Source: DTU013 sp964512095 (GTDB lineage Bacteria; Bacillota; Clostridia; Acetivibrionales; DTU013). From it: a stretch of DNA of 64,000 nucleotides. Made by a program: the position numbers and the translations under genes. Below, in pieces: positions 34,965 through 43,703 of the stretch. The stretch lies in contig CAZEIH010000007.1 of assembly GCA_964512095.1 (NCBI GenBank), positions 27,323 through 91,322 of the forward strand, given 5' to 3'. The stretch's first letter is position 1, and each line of letters starts with the position of its first letter. Under the pieces are notes generated by a model. It saw only the letters and a list, made by a program, of their open reading frames with translations, had not been told where the DNA came from and did not search any database.

Positions 34965-35261
34965 ATGGAAGATAAAACCTTTGAGCTTTTAACAAAAATA
35001 TATAGTGAGTTTTCAGAGTTCAGGAAGGAAACAAACCAACAGTTTGACGATGTGAAATCAGAGGTCAAAACTATAGGAAATCAAGTAGCAAAACTTGAAA
35101 ATGGCCATGGTCAAAAGCTGGATTCCCTATTTGATGGTTACAAACAGCTTGCAGAAGGACAGGAAGAAATTAAGTCACAATTAGCTGGCATATCAGCAAA
35201 AGTGGAGAACCAAGACGCACAAATAACTCTTCTCAAAGGCAGCAAAAAAGTAGCAAAGTAG
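34965..35261 (+). CDS. Small coiled-coil protein, paralogue 1
   Basis: A 98-aa acidic/basic helical protein. It starts MEDKTFELLTKIYSEF after GAGGTGA. It has heptad-like repeats throughout, with a central LENGHGQKLDSLFDGYKQ block and a tail ending LLKGSKKVAK. I know similar multi-copy clostridial hypothetical proteins but no function. Its promoter has an extended -10 (TGATATAAT). It is paired with a second copy 43 bp downstream that shares the N terminus and C-terminal half almost exactly but differs in the middle. Confidence 0.75.
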   Translation: MEDKTFELLTKIYSEFSEFRKETNQQFDDVKSEVKTIGNQVAKLENGHGQKLDSLFDGYKQLAEGQEEIKSQLAGISAKVENQDAQITLLKGSKKVAK

Positions 35262-35304
35262 TATATGTGGTATAATACTGGTGCGGTGCAGTGAGGTGAA
35301 TTGT

Positions 35305-35586
35305 ATGGAAGATAAAACCTTTGAGCTTTTGACAAAAATGCATAGTGAAATGACAGAGCAGTTTAATGAACTTAATAGAAAGCTTGATGGCAAAGCTGAT
35401 AAAAGCGATATTATAAGATTGGAAAATGGCCATGGTCAAAAGCTGGATTCCCTATTTGATGGCTACAAACAGCTTGCAGAAGGACAGGAGCTAATTAAAT
35501 CACAAATAACTACCATATCTGAAAAGATGGAGTGCCAAGACGTTCAAATGACCGTTCTCAAAGGCAGCAAAAAAGCAGCAAAATAG
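35305..35586 (+). CDS. Small coiled-coil protein, paralogue 2
   Basis: A 93-aa paralogue of the preceding gene. The first 11 residues (MEDKTFELLTK) and the LENGHGQKLDSLFDGYKQ block are identical. The stretch between them (residues 12-37) is different in length and sequence, with a NELNRKLDGKADKSD segment in place of the first copy's. It has its own extended -10 promoter (TGGTATAAT, 35268-35276) and the same GAGGTGA site, so the duplicated unit includes promoter, leader and gene. Function unknown. Confidence 0.75.
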   Translation: MEDKTFELLTKMHSEMTEQFNELNRKLDGKADKSDIIRLENGHGQKLDSLFDGYKQLAEGQELIKSQITTISEKMECQDVQMTVLKGSKKAAK

Positions 35587-35743
35587 GTTTTTCAATGATG
35601 AGAAACGTCATTATGGTTGGATAATTACGGAGTATTAAAAATGCATATGTGAACAATTGAATAAAACACAACTAAAATGAGGATAATAATGGAGACCATA
35701 ATATGGAATCCATTTTTTTGTATTATTACAAGGAGGGCTGAGT

Positions 35744-36586
35744 ATGTCGGGGTTTCAATCAAACAATAGCATTGAGACTCAAAGGAATCCAAAGTATATC
35801 AAACTAATAAAAGGTAAGCCTCAAACAAGCATATGGGTAACAGTGGCAATGTTTCTAATTATCATACTGCTGTGCGGAAATCATTACAAACTGCTTACTT
35901 CTTACAATATGGTGAAGGATGAGCTATCAAGTCTGAATATCGCCTTAGATGAGGAGAAAATTGAAAATGCCAAGCTGATAGATAATGAAAATGATATGAG
36001 GGTCAGCCTTAATCAAATTAGTAAGGAAATTGTTCTATTAAAAGAAAGTCATGAGAAATTATCCAAAGCTGATGATTTCTCAAAGCAAATCGAAAAGCTT
36101 GAAGAAGAGAACGGGGAACTGGCTGCTAGGGTGAAGGAGTTAACAAATGATAACATAGCTCTGCAAAATTCACTAAAGATGGCTGCATCAGCAGGTATTA
36201 AGCCACAGAACTATTCTATTTTTGAAGGACTGGAGCACAGGAACACAATTAATAGAGGAGAATATATTGGGCAATTCCTTGGGACCGCATACACACCTAG
36301 CAAGGAGGAGTGCGGAAACAATAAGGGGATTACAAAATCGGGAGCACCAATTATTCCGGGAATTTCCCTGGCGATTGATGAAAATTATTGGCCCTTTGGA
36401 ACTGTTTTTTATATAGAGGGTCTGGGATATACTGTCGCAATGGATACAGGAGGCGCAGTGAAGGGTAAGTATCGCTTTGACTTTTCAGTATTAGACAGAA
36501 ATTTCGCAATGCAGTTGGGATCCAGAAAGTGGGATGTCTATTTGGTTAAAATGGGAGACGGCAAGGTGAAGGATATTGAGCTATAG
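35744..36586 (+). CDS. 3D-domain protein with membrane anchor and coiled coil
   Basis: A 280-aa protein: cytoplasmic tail, one transmembrane helix (about 30-45, VAMFLIIILLC), an extracytoplasmic coiled coil (about 55-145) and a C-terminal 3D (Asp-Asp-Asp) double-psi barrel domain (about 175-270). The latter has GTAYTPSKEECG, PIIPGISLAID, VAMDTGGAVKG and the RFDFSVLD segment. 3D domains occur in MltA-like and Sps/YuiC murein-active or wall-binding proteins of spore formers; peptidoglycan cleavage is likely by family. It ends 18 bp before the ger operon and may be co-transcribed with it. Confidence 0.85.
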   Translation: MSGFQSNNSIETQRNPKYIKLIKGKPQTSIWVTVAMFLIIILLCGNHYKLLTSYNMVKDELSSLNIALDEEKIENAKLIDNENDMRVSLNQISKEIVLLKESHEKLSKADDFSKQIEKLEEENGELAARVKELTNDNIALQNSLKMAASAGIKPQNYSIFEGLEHRNTINRGEYIGQFLGTAYTPSKEECGNNKGITKSGAPIIPGISLAIDENYWPFGTVFYIEGLGYTVAMDTGGAVKGKYRFDFSVLDRNFAMQLGSRKWDVYLVKMGDGKVKDIEL

Positions 36587-36604
36587 AAGCAGGAGGACTG
36601 TGAT

Positions 36605-38302
36605 TTGTCTTTTATAAAGGATCAAATAAAAAAGTATCTCATTTTTAAAGAGCCGGAAAAGCAGGAGAGATTCATATTGAAACCTGATGAGGATTCTTTG
36701 AAACGAAGGAATAGAAATACTAATAGCCTTCAAAGTGTGTTGGAGAGAAAAAGTGCTCAGCAGGAGAAAGCCCCGGAACCAGAAGACGCTATTGATAAGG
36801 ATATTGAAACAAATCTCCAGCACATAAAGGCCACCTACAGCATACCTCTGAATAGTGATATTGCTATAAGAGAGTTTGATGTCATCTATGAATCTAAGCC
36901 CATTAGGGCTTTCATAGCCTTTTTTGACGGCATGACTGACCGAGAAATTATTAATAGCTTTATATTGAAGCCCTTAATGGTTAATGCAGCTATGGAAATA
37001 AAAGATGTAGCAGATGGTTTGGAGGACTATATTGCAAGACAGCTTATGCCTCACTGCCAAATGAAAATTGAGAAATCATATGAAAATGTAGTAAATGAGA
37101 TAAATTTTGGAGGTTGTGGTCTGTTTGTAGATGGACTATCAGTGTGTTTTTCCTCTGATGTGAAGGGGTGGGACCATAGAGGCATAGAAAAGCCAAACAA
37201 TGAGATAGTTATTAGAGGGCCCCAGGAGGCCTTTAATGAAACACTTAGGACAAATAGTGCCCAGATACGCAAAAGGCTTAAGGATAAGGATCTAATAGTT
37301 GAGGATGTGGTGGTGGGAAGGGTTAGCAAGACCGCATGCTCTATTATGTATATACGAGATGTTGTAAATGAGAAGCTGGTAGCTGAGACCAGGCGCAGAC
37401 TCGAAGGTATTTGTATTGATTATTTGCTGGATTCTGGAGTCCTTGAACAGCTAATTGAGGACAGTACAGTTTATCCATCACCCCAGATGATCTCGACTGA
37501 ACGACCTGATTATGTGTCTGAATTGCTTGTGGCTGGCAGAGTTGCCATTATTGTAAGTGGATCACCAAATGTTTTAGTCATTCCTACAACTTTTTTTGAC
37601 TTGATGCATTCTGCCGAAGATACATATTTACGATATCCCTATGTTAATCTGCTTCGATATATTCGATATGTTTCCGGATTCCTTGCATTACTTCTTCCGG
37701 GGTTGTATCTAGCAATTACCAATTATCATCAAGAAATGGTGCCTACGGACCTTCTGCTGGCTATTGGGGCCTCAAGAGAGAAGGTGCCCTTCCCATCTAT
37801 TGTTGAAATCATGTTGATGGAATTGTCATTTGAGCTTATCAGAGAAGCCGGAGTCAGAGTACCGGGTCCAATAGGTCCTACCCTTGGCATAATAGGTGCA
37901 CTGATACTGGGACAGGCGGCAGTAGCTGCAAATATTGTTAGCCCAATCTTAATAATAATTGTTGCTGTTACAGGTATAGGCTCCTTTGCTATTCCAAACT
38001 ATTCATTGGCTTATTCTATTAGAATAATGAGATTTGCATTTATTATTTTAGGTGCTTTGGCCGGATTTCTAGGTATAACTCTGGGGCTTTTCATCCTAGG
38101 ACTCTGGTCTACATCACTCAAGTCCTTTGGAGTTCCATTTATGGCTCCTTTAGGGCCAAGAACCTCCAGTAAATTTAAAAATGTAATGTTCAAAGCACCT
38201 GAGTGGAGGTTGGAGAATCGACCGGACTATTTAAATACAAAAAAAAATATGAAGCAAGAGCACTATAGTATGCGGTGGAAAACAGATAAAAAGAAAAGGT
38301 AA
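36605..38302 (+). CDS. gerAA: GerA-type germinant receptor subunit A
   Basis: A 565-aa subunit of a spore inner-membrane germinant receptor. A soluble N-terminal two-subdomain region (about 60-320; includes IRAFIAFFDGMTDREIIN and IRGPQEAFNETLRTN) is followed by the membrane domain with the family block RIPGPIGPTLGIIGALILGQAAV-like (here RVPGPIGPTLGIIGALILG) and several helices. The start is a TTG with AGGAGG 9 nt upstream. Subunits B, C and a small D-like protein follow in order. The germinant cannot be inferred from sequence. Confidence 0.95.
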   Translation: MSFIKDQIKKYLIFKEPEKQERFILKPDEDSLKRRNRNTNSLQSVLERKSAQQEKAPEPEDAIDKDIETNLQHIKATYSIPLNSDIAIREFDVIYESKPIRAFIAFFDGMTDREIINSFILKPLMVNAAMEIKDVADGLEDYIARQLMPHCQMKIEKSYENVVNEINFGGCGLFVDGLSVCFSSDVKGWDHRGIEKPNNEIVIRGPQEAFNETLRTNSAQIRKRLKDKDLIVEDVVVGRVSKTACSIMYIRDVVNEKLVAETRRRLEGICIDYLLDSGVLEQLIEDSTVYPSPQMISTERPDYVSELLVAGRVAIIVSGSPNVLVIPTTFFDLMHSAEDTYLRYPYVNLLRYIRYVSGFLALLLPGLYLAITNYHQEMVPTDLLLAIGASREKVPFPSIVEIMLMELSFELIREAGVRVPGPIGPTLGIIGALILGQAAVAANIVSPILIIIVAVTGIGSFAIPNYSLAYSIRIMRFAFIILGALAGFLGITLGLFILGLWSTSLKSFGVPFMAPLGPRTSSKFKNVMFKAPEWRLENRPDYLNTKKNMKQEHYSMRWKTDKKKR

Positions 38303-38320
38303 TGGGAGTAATAAAAGCAG

Positions 38321-39424
38321 ATGAAAAATAAAATCAGGTTTGGAAAGTGGGAAGCTACAACCCTTCTGACTAATCTAGTATGTACAAAATTGTTTTTATA
38401 CTATAGCAGGATGACTGTTGAAGATGCCGGTCCAGCTGGTTGGCTTTTGTCAATAGCTGCCAGCCTTGTTGCATTAGTAATGTTTGTGATTCTAATAAAG
38501 CTTTATAAAAGCTTCGGTAACAGTGACATCCTTGATGTGGCACAGAGGGGAGGTGGCAAGCTTTTGAAGATACTGACCGGCTTGGTTATGACGGCAAGTC
38601 TCTTTTTTTTAACCGTAATTGTTATCAGAGAGTTTTCTGAAGACATGAAAATAGTATCATTGCCTGTATCACCAATTAGCTTCGTCATGTTCTTTTTTAT
38701 TGTAGGTATAGCTGTAGCGAGTTTTTTTGGAGTTGAGGCTATTTTACGATATCATGCTATAGCAATTCCTATCATATCTGCTGGGTATATTCTGATACTG
38801 ATAGGAGCTATACCCCATATGGATGCCAGCAACCTGATGCCAATTTGGGGTACAGGTTTGAAGGAGATTGTTCAAAAGAGCCTCTTAAGGTCATCGATCT
38901 ATGGTGAGATGATGGTGTTGTTTCTGCTTCCACCTTTTTTGGGAAGCTATAGCGAAGTAAAGAGTGTAGGCTATATAGCCTTTGCTATTAGTGCATTCTT
39001 CCTGATAACCGGTTCCATCACATACATTTTATCTACCCCATATCCTTCAAGTCTTGAGCCGTTTTTGCCTGCATACAGCATAGCAAGAGCAATTAATATG
39101 GGACGCTTTTTTCAAAGGATAGAATCCATGTTTGTATTCATTTGGGCTATGGCTGCGCTAATGTACCTGACAGCAACATTTTATTTTATGATTCATACTT
39201 TTGCTAAAACAGCAGGATTGAAGCACACAAGACCTCTTATATTGCCATTTGCTGTTATTGTGTTTAGTACTGCTTTTATTCCTGATAACTTAATATCAGT
39301 GATAAAGATTCAATCTAATTATATTGACAAATTTGCATGGATAATTACCTTTGTTTTTATCGGACTGATACTTGCCCTTGCATCATTAAGAAAGCATTCA
39401 GGAAAGATAGGAGAAGAGAAATGA
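38321..39424 (+). CDS. gerAB: GerA-type germinant receptor subunit B (permease-like)
   Basis: A 367-aa integral membrane protein of the APC-superfamily spore germination permease type, with about ten predicted helices. By family it holds the germinant-binding pocket and forms the oligomeric ion channel of the receptor. The first helix region and the unwound-helix-like Gly motifs (GVEAILRYHAIAIP; SPYP-like STPYPSSLEP) are in normal places. It begins 18 bp after subunit A. Its TGA overlaps the ATG of subunit C. Confidence 0.95.
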   Translation: MKNKIRFGKWEATTLLTNLVCTKLFLYYSRMTVEDAGPAGWLLSIAASLVALVMFVILIKLYKSFGNSDILDVAQRGGGKLLKILTGLVMTASLFFLTVIVIREFSEDMKIVSLPVSPISFVMFFFIVGIAVASFFGVEAILRYHAIAIPIISAGYILILIGAIPHMDASNLMPIWGTGLKEIVQKSLLRSSIYGEMMVLFLLPPFLGSYSEVKSVGYIAFAISAFFLITGSITYILSTPYPSSLEPFLPAYSIARAINMGRFFQRIESMFVFIWAMAALMYLTATFYFMIHTFAKTAGLKHTRPLILPFAVIVFSTAFIPDNLISVIKIQSNYIDKFAWIITFVFIGLILALASLRKHSGKIGEEK

Positions 39425-40695
39425 GGTACTTGAAAAAAGCGACTAAAGTGGTAGCAGTAATGCTATTGATGAGTATAATACCTTCTCTTTCTGGGTGTTA
39501 TGATAAGCGGGAGATAGATGATCTTGCCTACCCCCTTGCTATAGGATTGGACGTAGGAGAGGCCAACAAACTGAGGATGACACTCCAGTTGGCGGCGCCT
39601 CTTTCTATAGGAGGTGGAGGCGGTGGTGAAAGCGGCGGGGGCGGGGGCGGTAGTGAAAGTGAGACTACTTCAATAATAACTGTTGACACACCTTCTATAT
39701 ACTCCGGCTTAGATTTGATTAATAATATCATTAGTAAACAAATAAACCTGTCCCATGCTAAGGTTATCGTAATATCAAAGAAATTAGCGGAAAAAGGTGT
39801 TGCTGAATATATACAGGCAATACAAAGGGGAAGGGAATTCAGGCCTAACACATTCGTATTAGTTTCTAATGAGCCTCCGGATAAATATTTAGAGAATGTA
39901 AAAACCATATTGGAGAGTAATCCTGCAAAGTACTATGAATTACTGCTGGGAAAGCGTTACGCATCATTTTATCCTGATGTGAGAATTTCTGATTTCTACT
40001 ATGCACAAGAATCGGATTCTATGGAGTCTGTTGCAATACTTACTGGTATTAATAAGAAGCAGAGTGTTGATGATCTTGGTGGTGGTCTCAACAAAGCAGA
40101 AGTTAACAGGCCTGAGGGCTTATATGAGGCTGAGAGCATTCCTGTTATATCAGATTTAAAAAATGTCGCTATGGGTGTTGCTGTTTTTAAAAACAGTAAG
40201 ATGGTTGGTACATTAAATGGCTATGAAACAGCGTGCTATCAGCTTGTAACAGGTACATATAACCATTCCTTTTGGAGTTTTCCAGATATTTATGATGAAA
40301 GTAAGGTTGTTGTTATGGAAATTGTTCAACAAAAAAAACCAAGTATCAAAACTAAAATAAAGGATGGCAAGGTTATGGTTGATATTGTAATCAATCTGGA
40401 AGGTGACTTTTCTTCTATCCAAAGTGCTGTAGGGTATGAGGATTATCCACTGCCGATGGAAAATAGAACTAGTGAAACGATTAGGAATAAGGTTGCTGAA
40501 ATGTTACAAAAAACAATAGATGAATATGATGCAGATATTTGTGGAATAGGCAGATATGTAAAGGGTGAATTTCTTACACTGGATGAGTGGAAAAACTTTA
40601 ATTGGAGTGAACAATATAAAAATACAGCCTTTAACATTGATGTAAAGTTTAAAGTAAGACGAACAGGATTGATAATAAAATGGATGAAGCAATAG
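39421..40695 (+). CDS. gerAC: GerA-type germinant receptor subunit C (lipoprotein)
   Basis: A 424-aa lipoprotein. The signal peptide ends in the lipobox LSGC (lipid-modified Cys at about residue 24). The GerAC core begins DKREIDDLAYPLAIGLD. It contains a low-complexity Gly/Ser insertion at about residues 60-80 in the first domain, built of two G6-type runs. The middle and C-terminal domains look normal (GTLNGYETACYQL, and NWSEQYKN near the end). The start ATG 39421 overlaps the stop codon of subunit B (ATGA). Confidence 0.95.
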   Translation: MRYLKKATKVVAVMLLMSIIPSLSGCYDKREIDDLAYPLAIGLDVGEANKLRMTLQLAAPLSIGGGGGGESGGGGGGSESETTSIITVDTPSIYSGLDLINNIISKQINLSHAKVIVISKKLAEKGVAEYIQAIQRGREFRPNTFVLVSNEPPDKYLENVKTILESNPAKYYELLLGKRYASFYPDVRISDFYYAQESDSMESVAILTGINKKQSVDDLGGGLNKAEVNRPEGLYEAESIPVISDLKNVAMGVAVFKNSKMVGTLNGYETACYQLVTGTYNHSFWSFPDIYDESKVVVMEIVQQKKPSIKTKIKDGKVMVDIVINLEGDFSSIQSAVGYEDYPLPMENRTSETIRNKVAEMLQKTIDEYDADICGIGRYVKGEFLTLDEWKNFNWSEQYKNTAFNIDVKFKVRRTGLIIKWMKQ

Positions 40696-40713
40696 AGGGA
40701 TGGGTGGTTTTGT

Positions 40714-40890
40714 ATGTCGCTGATTGCATTGATAGGATTTATGATAGTTGTTCTGCTCATAGAGATACGAACTGTCAGCTATGCATTATGGAATTGGAAA
40801 ATTAATAATAAAGCAGGCTCGGTAATAGTTTTTCTTGTATGCCTGATAGCTGTTGTTCTACCGGTTTATATTGCATTTTTCAGGACCTGA
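40714..40890 (+). CDS. Small two-helix membrane protein, GerD-subunit type (GerKD/GerUD-like)
   Basis: A 58-codon gene starting 18 bp after subunit C, with ATG at 40714, GGGTGG 6 nt upstream and TGA at 40888-40890. The product is two transmembrane helices (about 2-18 and 35-53) joined by a short basic turn (WNWKINNKAG). Small two-helix proteins at the end of gerA-type operons (for example GerKD, GerUD) are known receptor D subunits that modulate germination. Placement, size and topology fit, sequence-level homology was not tested. Confidence 0.75.
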   Translation: MSLIALIGFMIVVLLIEIRTVSYALWNWKINNKAGSVIVFLVCLIAVVLPVYIAFFRT

Positions 40891-40951
40891 TGGAAATAGC
40901 TTAAGGATAATGGTATCATAGTATTTACAAGGTTACAGCGAGTTGCCTAGT

Positions 40952-42031
40952 ATGATTAGGAGTTATAAACTGTTGGGGGGAATTATTATTAAGCGTATTT
41001 TGCTGTTTTTATTTGCATTGATACTGTTTACAGGATCTACAGCATGCTCAAGGGACAGCCAGGTTAACTCAGGCATTAATCAGGGCGGGGAAGCAGGAGA
41101 AGTAACTGATATTGGACGAGATAAAACCGGAGATGATGGTTCGGATATATCGGAGGTCCCGGATAATAGGGATGGCGGTCAAGCTAACCCTAAAAACGAA
41201 GGCACAAGTGATATTGGCGATAATAATATAATTCCTGAGGACGATGTAGATGGCCCTATAGAGCCCTATTTGAACAGAGAATTTCTTCAAAGTGCCAGTG
41301 TGGATTTGAATGGTGATGGCATAAACGAGCAGGTGACAGCCTTCAAAATCACATTGGACCCTTCTGATTCAGATACAGCTGTAAGTCTGGAGGGAAGGCT
41401 TGAAATGAAAGACGGTGACACTGAGAAGGAAGTTGTGTTTTGGAAAAAGAGCGATAATTTATCAGGTCTTTTGACAAGTATGCAATTTGAAGACATGGAT
41501 GGTGACGGCTCAAAGGATGTTTTCATAATTGTCCCTGATTACGGTGCGTCGTTTGCATATTCAAATTGCTTTATTTACAGCTACAAGAAGGATAGAAGCT
41601 GTGTAATAACCAGTGACAATGAACTTGCTGAGTTTATAAATGGATTCAGCTTTGCATATGTGAATGGAGGAAATAAACTAAGCATTATCAATGAACGGTT
41701 TGATTTTTCTGCAGATATTATTATTGAAGACGGTGCTTTTAGCGGTAATGATGAAGAAACAATGCTAGATTATGCCCAAGGCTCCTGGATTGATCCTACC
41801 TGTGTGGACATCAGCGAAGAATCAAAGCTTACCCTGACAAAAGGCAGCACAGGGGCAGAAGTAAAGGTGCCTCTTCCCATATTCGGAATGGCAACTGTGA
41901 ACATGATTGGTGAAATCGACTTATATTATACGATAGACGCCAGCTTTAGTCCTGTATTAAAAAGATGCGAAATAATCGACTTTGATGGTGGTAAAAAAGT
42001 TGAAATAGGAAGCATCAAAATGATAAACTAA
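40952..42031 (+). CDS. Putative lipoprotein
   Basis: About 360 aa: a signal peptide (RILLFLFALILFTG) with a lipobox-like STAC before Ser, a long acidic Gly/Asp/Glu-rich linker (about 35-95), then a beta-rich domain with two calcium-binding-like DxDxDG patterns (SVDLNGDGINEQV and DMDGDGSKDVF), as in FG-GAP/VCBS-like repeats. The start is uncertain. ATG 40952 has no good ribosome binding site, while GGGGGG at 40975-40980 is well spaced only for an ATT codon at 40988. Function unknown; surface attachment or ligand sensing is conceivable. It follows the ger operon on the same strand. Confidence 0.7.
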   Translation: MIRSYKLLGGIIIKRILLFLFALILFTGSTACSRDSQVNSGINQGGEAGEVTDIGRDKTGDDGSDISEVPDNRDGGQANPKNEGTSDIGDNNIIPEDDVDGPIEPYLNREFLQSASVDLNGDGINEQVTAFKITLDPSDSDTAVSLEGRLEMKDGDTEKEVVFWKKSDNLSGLLTSMQFEDMDGDGSKDVFIIVPDYGASFAYSNCFIYSYKKDRSCVITSDNELAEFINGFSFAYVNGGNKLSIINERFDFSADIIIEDGAFSGNDEETMLDYAQGSWIDPTCVDISEESKLTLTKGSTGAEVKVPLPIFGMATVNMIGEIDLYYTIDASFSPVLKRCEIIDFDGGKKVEIGSIKMIN

Positions 42032-42050
42032 GAGCTAGAAAAAAATTATA

Positions 42051-42087
42051 AAAAAAGCTTAGAACGTTAATCGCTCTAAGCTTTTTC
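42051..42087. terminator. Bidirectional terminator between lipoprotein and tRNA-Trp
   Basis: Stem AAAAAGCTTAGA with TCTAAGCTTTTT, inner CG/CG, with A and T runs at both ends so that it can serve the convergent units. Confidence 0.9.
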
Positions 42088-42089
42088 TT

Positions 42090-42165
42090 TGGCAGGGGAG
42101 ACAGGAGTCGAACCTGCAGCCAACGGTTTTGGAGACCGCTACTCTACCAATTGCGCTACTCCCCT
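42090..42165 (-). tRNA. tRNA-Trp (anticodon CCA)
   Basis: On the minus strand: acceptor AGGGGAG with CTCCCCT, D-arm GCGCAATTGGTAGAGT, anticodon arm GCGGT-CTCCAAA-ACCGT (anticodon CCA), T-arm GCAGGTTCGACTCCTGT, discriminator G and an encoded CCA. Confidence 0.96.
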
Positions 42166-42200
42166 AGGAGTTGTGACACTTTTGCGTAAGTGACTTATCT

Positions 42201-42230
42201 ATTTTACAACAAGCCTTAATGAAATGTCAA
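42201..42230 (-). promoter_or_regulatory. Promoter of tRNA-Trp
   Basis: On the minus strand, consensus -35 TTGACA (42225-42230) and -10 TAAAAT (42201-42206), spacer 18 nt, about 36 nt before the mature tRNA. Confidence 0.8.
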
Positions 42231-42373
42231 TGGGTGTATTAAAAAAGCTATGGAAAGGCAATGGAAATTATTGTGGAATTCCTTTGTGACTATATGATAT
42301 TATAGAACGAGGCGTTTACCGCCTCGAAAAAAATGATATATAATAATCTAACCACAGATTGGAGTAGTTTCTA

Positions 42374-43195
42374 ATGGGAAGAAAGATAGGCTTTATTGGT
42401 ACAGGAAACATGGGTGCGTCAATTCTTAGAGGTGTCCTTCGTTCGGAAGCAGCAAAGGCCGAAGACGTACTCATATTTGATACAGACAGTGATAAAGTAG
42501 GGGCAATGACCAGTGAAACAGGCGTTATGGCGGTAGAATCCAATCGCCAGCTTGTAGAGCTTAGCGACTATATAGTACTTGCAGTAAAACCAGTATATGT
42601 AAAACAAGTCTTAGGGGAGATTAAAGACTTCTTGAGCAAGGACAAGATTCTTGTGTCTATAGTAGTGGGTATAAGCTCTAATAAATTAAAAACATATATT
42701 GGGGAGGCGTGCAAGGTAGTAAGGACTATGCCCAACCTTCCGCTTATGGTTGGAGAGGGAATGACATTGATATCCTTCGACGAGAGTATTAGCAATGTCG
42801 AAAAAATACTTGTAAAAAAACTCTTTGAAGGCTCTGGAAAAGTAGAGGAACTGGAAGAGAGACTTATGACTCAGGTCACAGCTCTTACCAGCAGCAGTCC
42901 TGCATACATTTTCATGACGATAGAAGCCATGGCTGACGGCGCAGTATCTCAAGGTATTCCCAGAAATCTAGCATACAAGCTGGCTGCTCAGGCTGTATTA
43001 GGTTCAGCTAAAATGGTTCTTGAAACTGGTATGCACCCTGGTCAATTGAAAGATCAGGTATGTTCACCCGGGGGAACCACAATTAAAGCAGTAGAGGCAT
43101 TGGAAAAGAGTGGTTTTAGGTATTCAATTATCAATGCGATGAATGAATGTACAGCAAAAGCAATGGAAATCGGCTGTGATTCAGGGAGTAAATAA
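42374..43195 (+). CDS. proC: Pyrroline-5-carboxylate reductase
   Basis: The last step of proline synthesis, NAD(P)H-dependent reduction of P5C. The 273-aa protein has the Rossmann motif IGFIGTGNMGASI and VVRTMPNLPLMVGEG. The C-terminal dimerisation domain contains TALTSSSPAYIF and the signature HPGQLKDQVCSPGGTTIKAVEAL. It starts at ATG 42374 with GGAG 9 nt upstream. A G+C-rich hairpin (GAGGCG...CGCCTC, about 42308-42324) lies in the leader. rnhA follows directly. Confidence 0.96.
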   Translation: MGRKIGFIGTGNMGASILRGVLRSEAAKAEDVLIFDTDSDKVGAMTSETGVMAVESNRQLVELSDYIVLAVKPVYVKQVLGEIKDFLSKDKILVSIVVGISSNKLKTYIGEACKVVRTMPNLPLMVGEGMTLISFDESISNVEKILVKKLFEGSGKVEELEERLMTQVTALTSSSPAYIFMTIEAMADGAVSQGIPRNLAYKLAAQAVLGSAKMVLETGMHPGQLKDQVCSPGGTTIKAVEALEKSGFRYSIINAMNECTAKAMEIGCDSGSK

Positions 43196-43196
43196 T

Positions 43197-43703
43197 ATGT
43201 CAGTTAACATGAAAAAGGTTGAAATATATACTGATGGCGCGTGCTCCGGAAATCCTGGAAGGGGAGGTTGGGGGACCATACTGCTCTATGAAGGTAAAGA
43301 GAAGGTGCTTTCGGGCTATGAACCGGATACAACCAACAACAGAATGGAGCTAAGGGCTGCCCTTGAAGGTTTAAAAGCCTTAAAATTTCCATGTGATGTA
43401 AGATTGTACAGCGATAGCTCTTATCTTGTAAATGCCTTTAACAAAGAGTGGATAAAAAACTGGAAGTCAAACGGCTGGCGTACCTCTGGCAAGGATGATG
43501 TACGCAATAAGGATTTGTGGGAACAGCTGGATCGGTTGGCAAGACTTCACAATGTTACATGGATAAAGGTCAAAGGACATAGCGACAATGAATTGAACAA
43601 CAGGTGTGATAAGTTAGCTACCGGAGAAATTAAGAAAAACGCAAATATCGATATAGAGAATTTCAATGACAATGTAGAAGGAGATGATAGAGATGGACTA
43701 TAA
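43197..43703 (+). CDS. rnhA: Ribonuclease HI
   Basis: A 168-aa enzyme that cleaves the RNA strand of RNA-DNA hybrids. The four catalytic carboxylates are in place: Asp in YTDGACSGNPG, Glu in NNRMELRAAL, Asp in LYSDSSYLV, and Asp in NNRCDKLA; the basic handle NWKSNGWRTSGKD is also present. ATG 43197 follows AGGGAG; an in-frame upstream frame overlapping proC is not supported. The 3' end overlaps the nudix gene by 11 bp. Confidence 0.96.
   Translation: MSVNMKKVEIYTDGACSGNPGRGGWGTILLYEGKEKVLSGYEPDTTNNRMELRAALEGLKALKFPCDVRLYSDSSYLVNAFNKEWIKNWKSNGWRTSGKDDVRNKDLWEQLDRLARLHNVTWIKVKGHSDNELNNRCDKLATGEIKKNANIDIENFNDNVEGDDRDGL

Noticed and set aside
34798..35068. Minus-strand frames through the GTGCA repeat (Leu-His-Cys-Thr-Ala repeats)
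   Set aside because: The peptide repeats simply follow the pentamer DNA repeat; no ribosome binding site, and the plus-strand gene is better supported.
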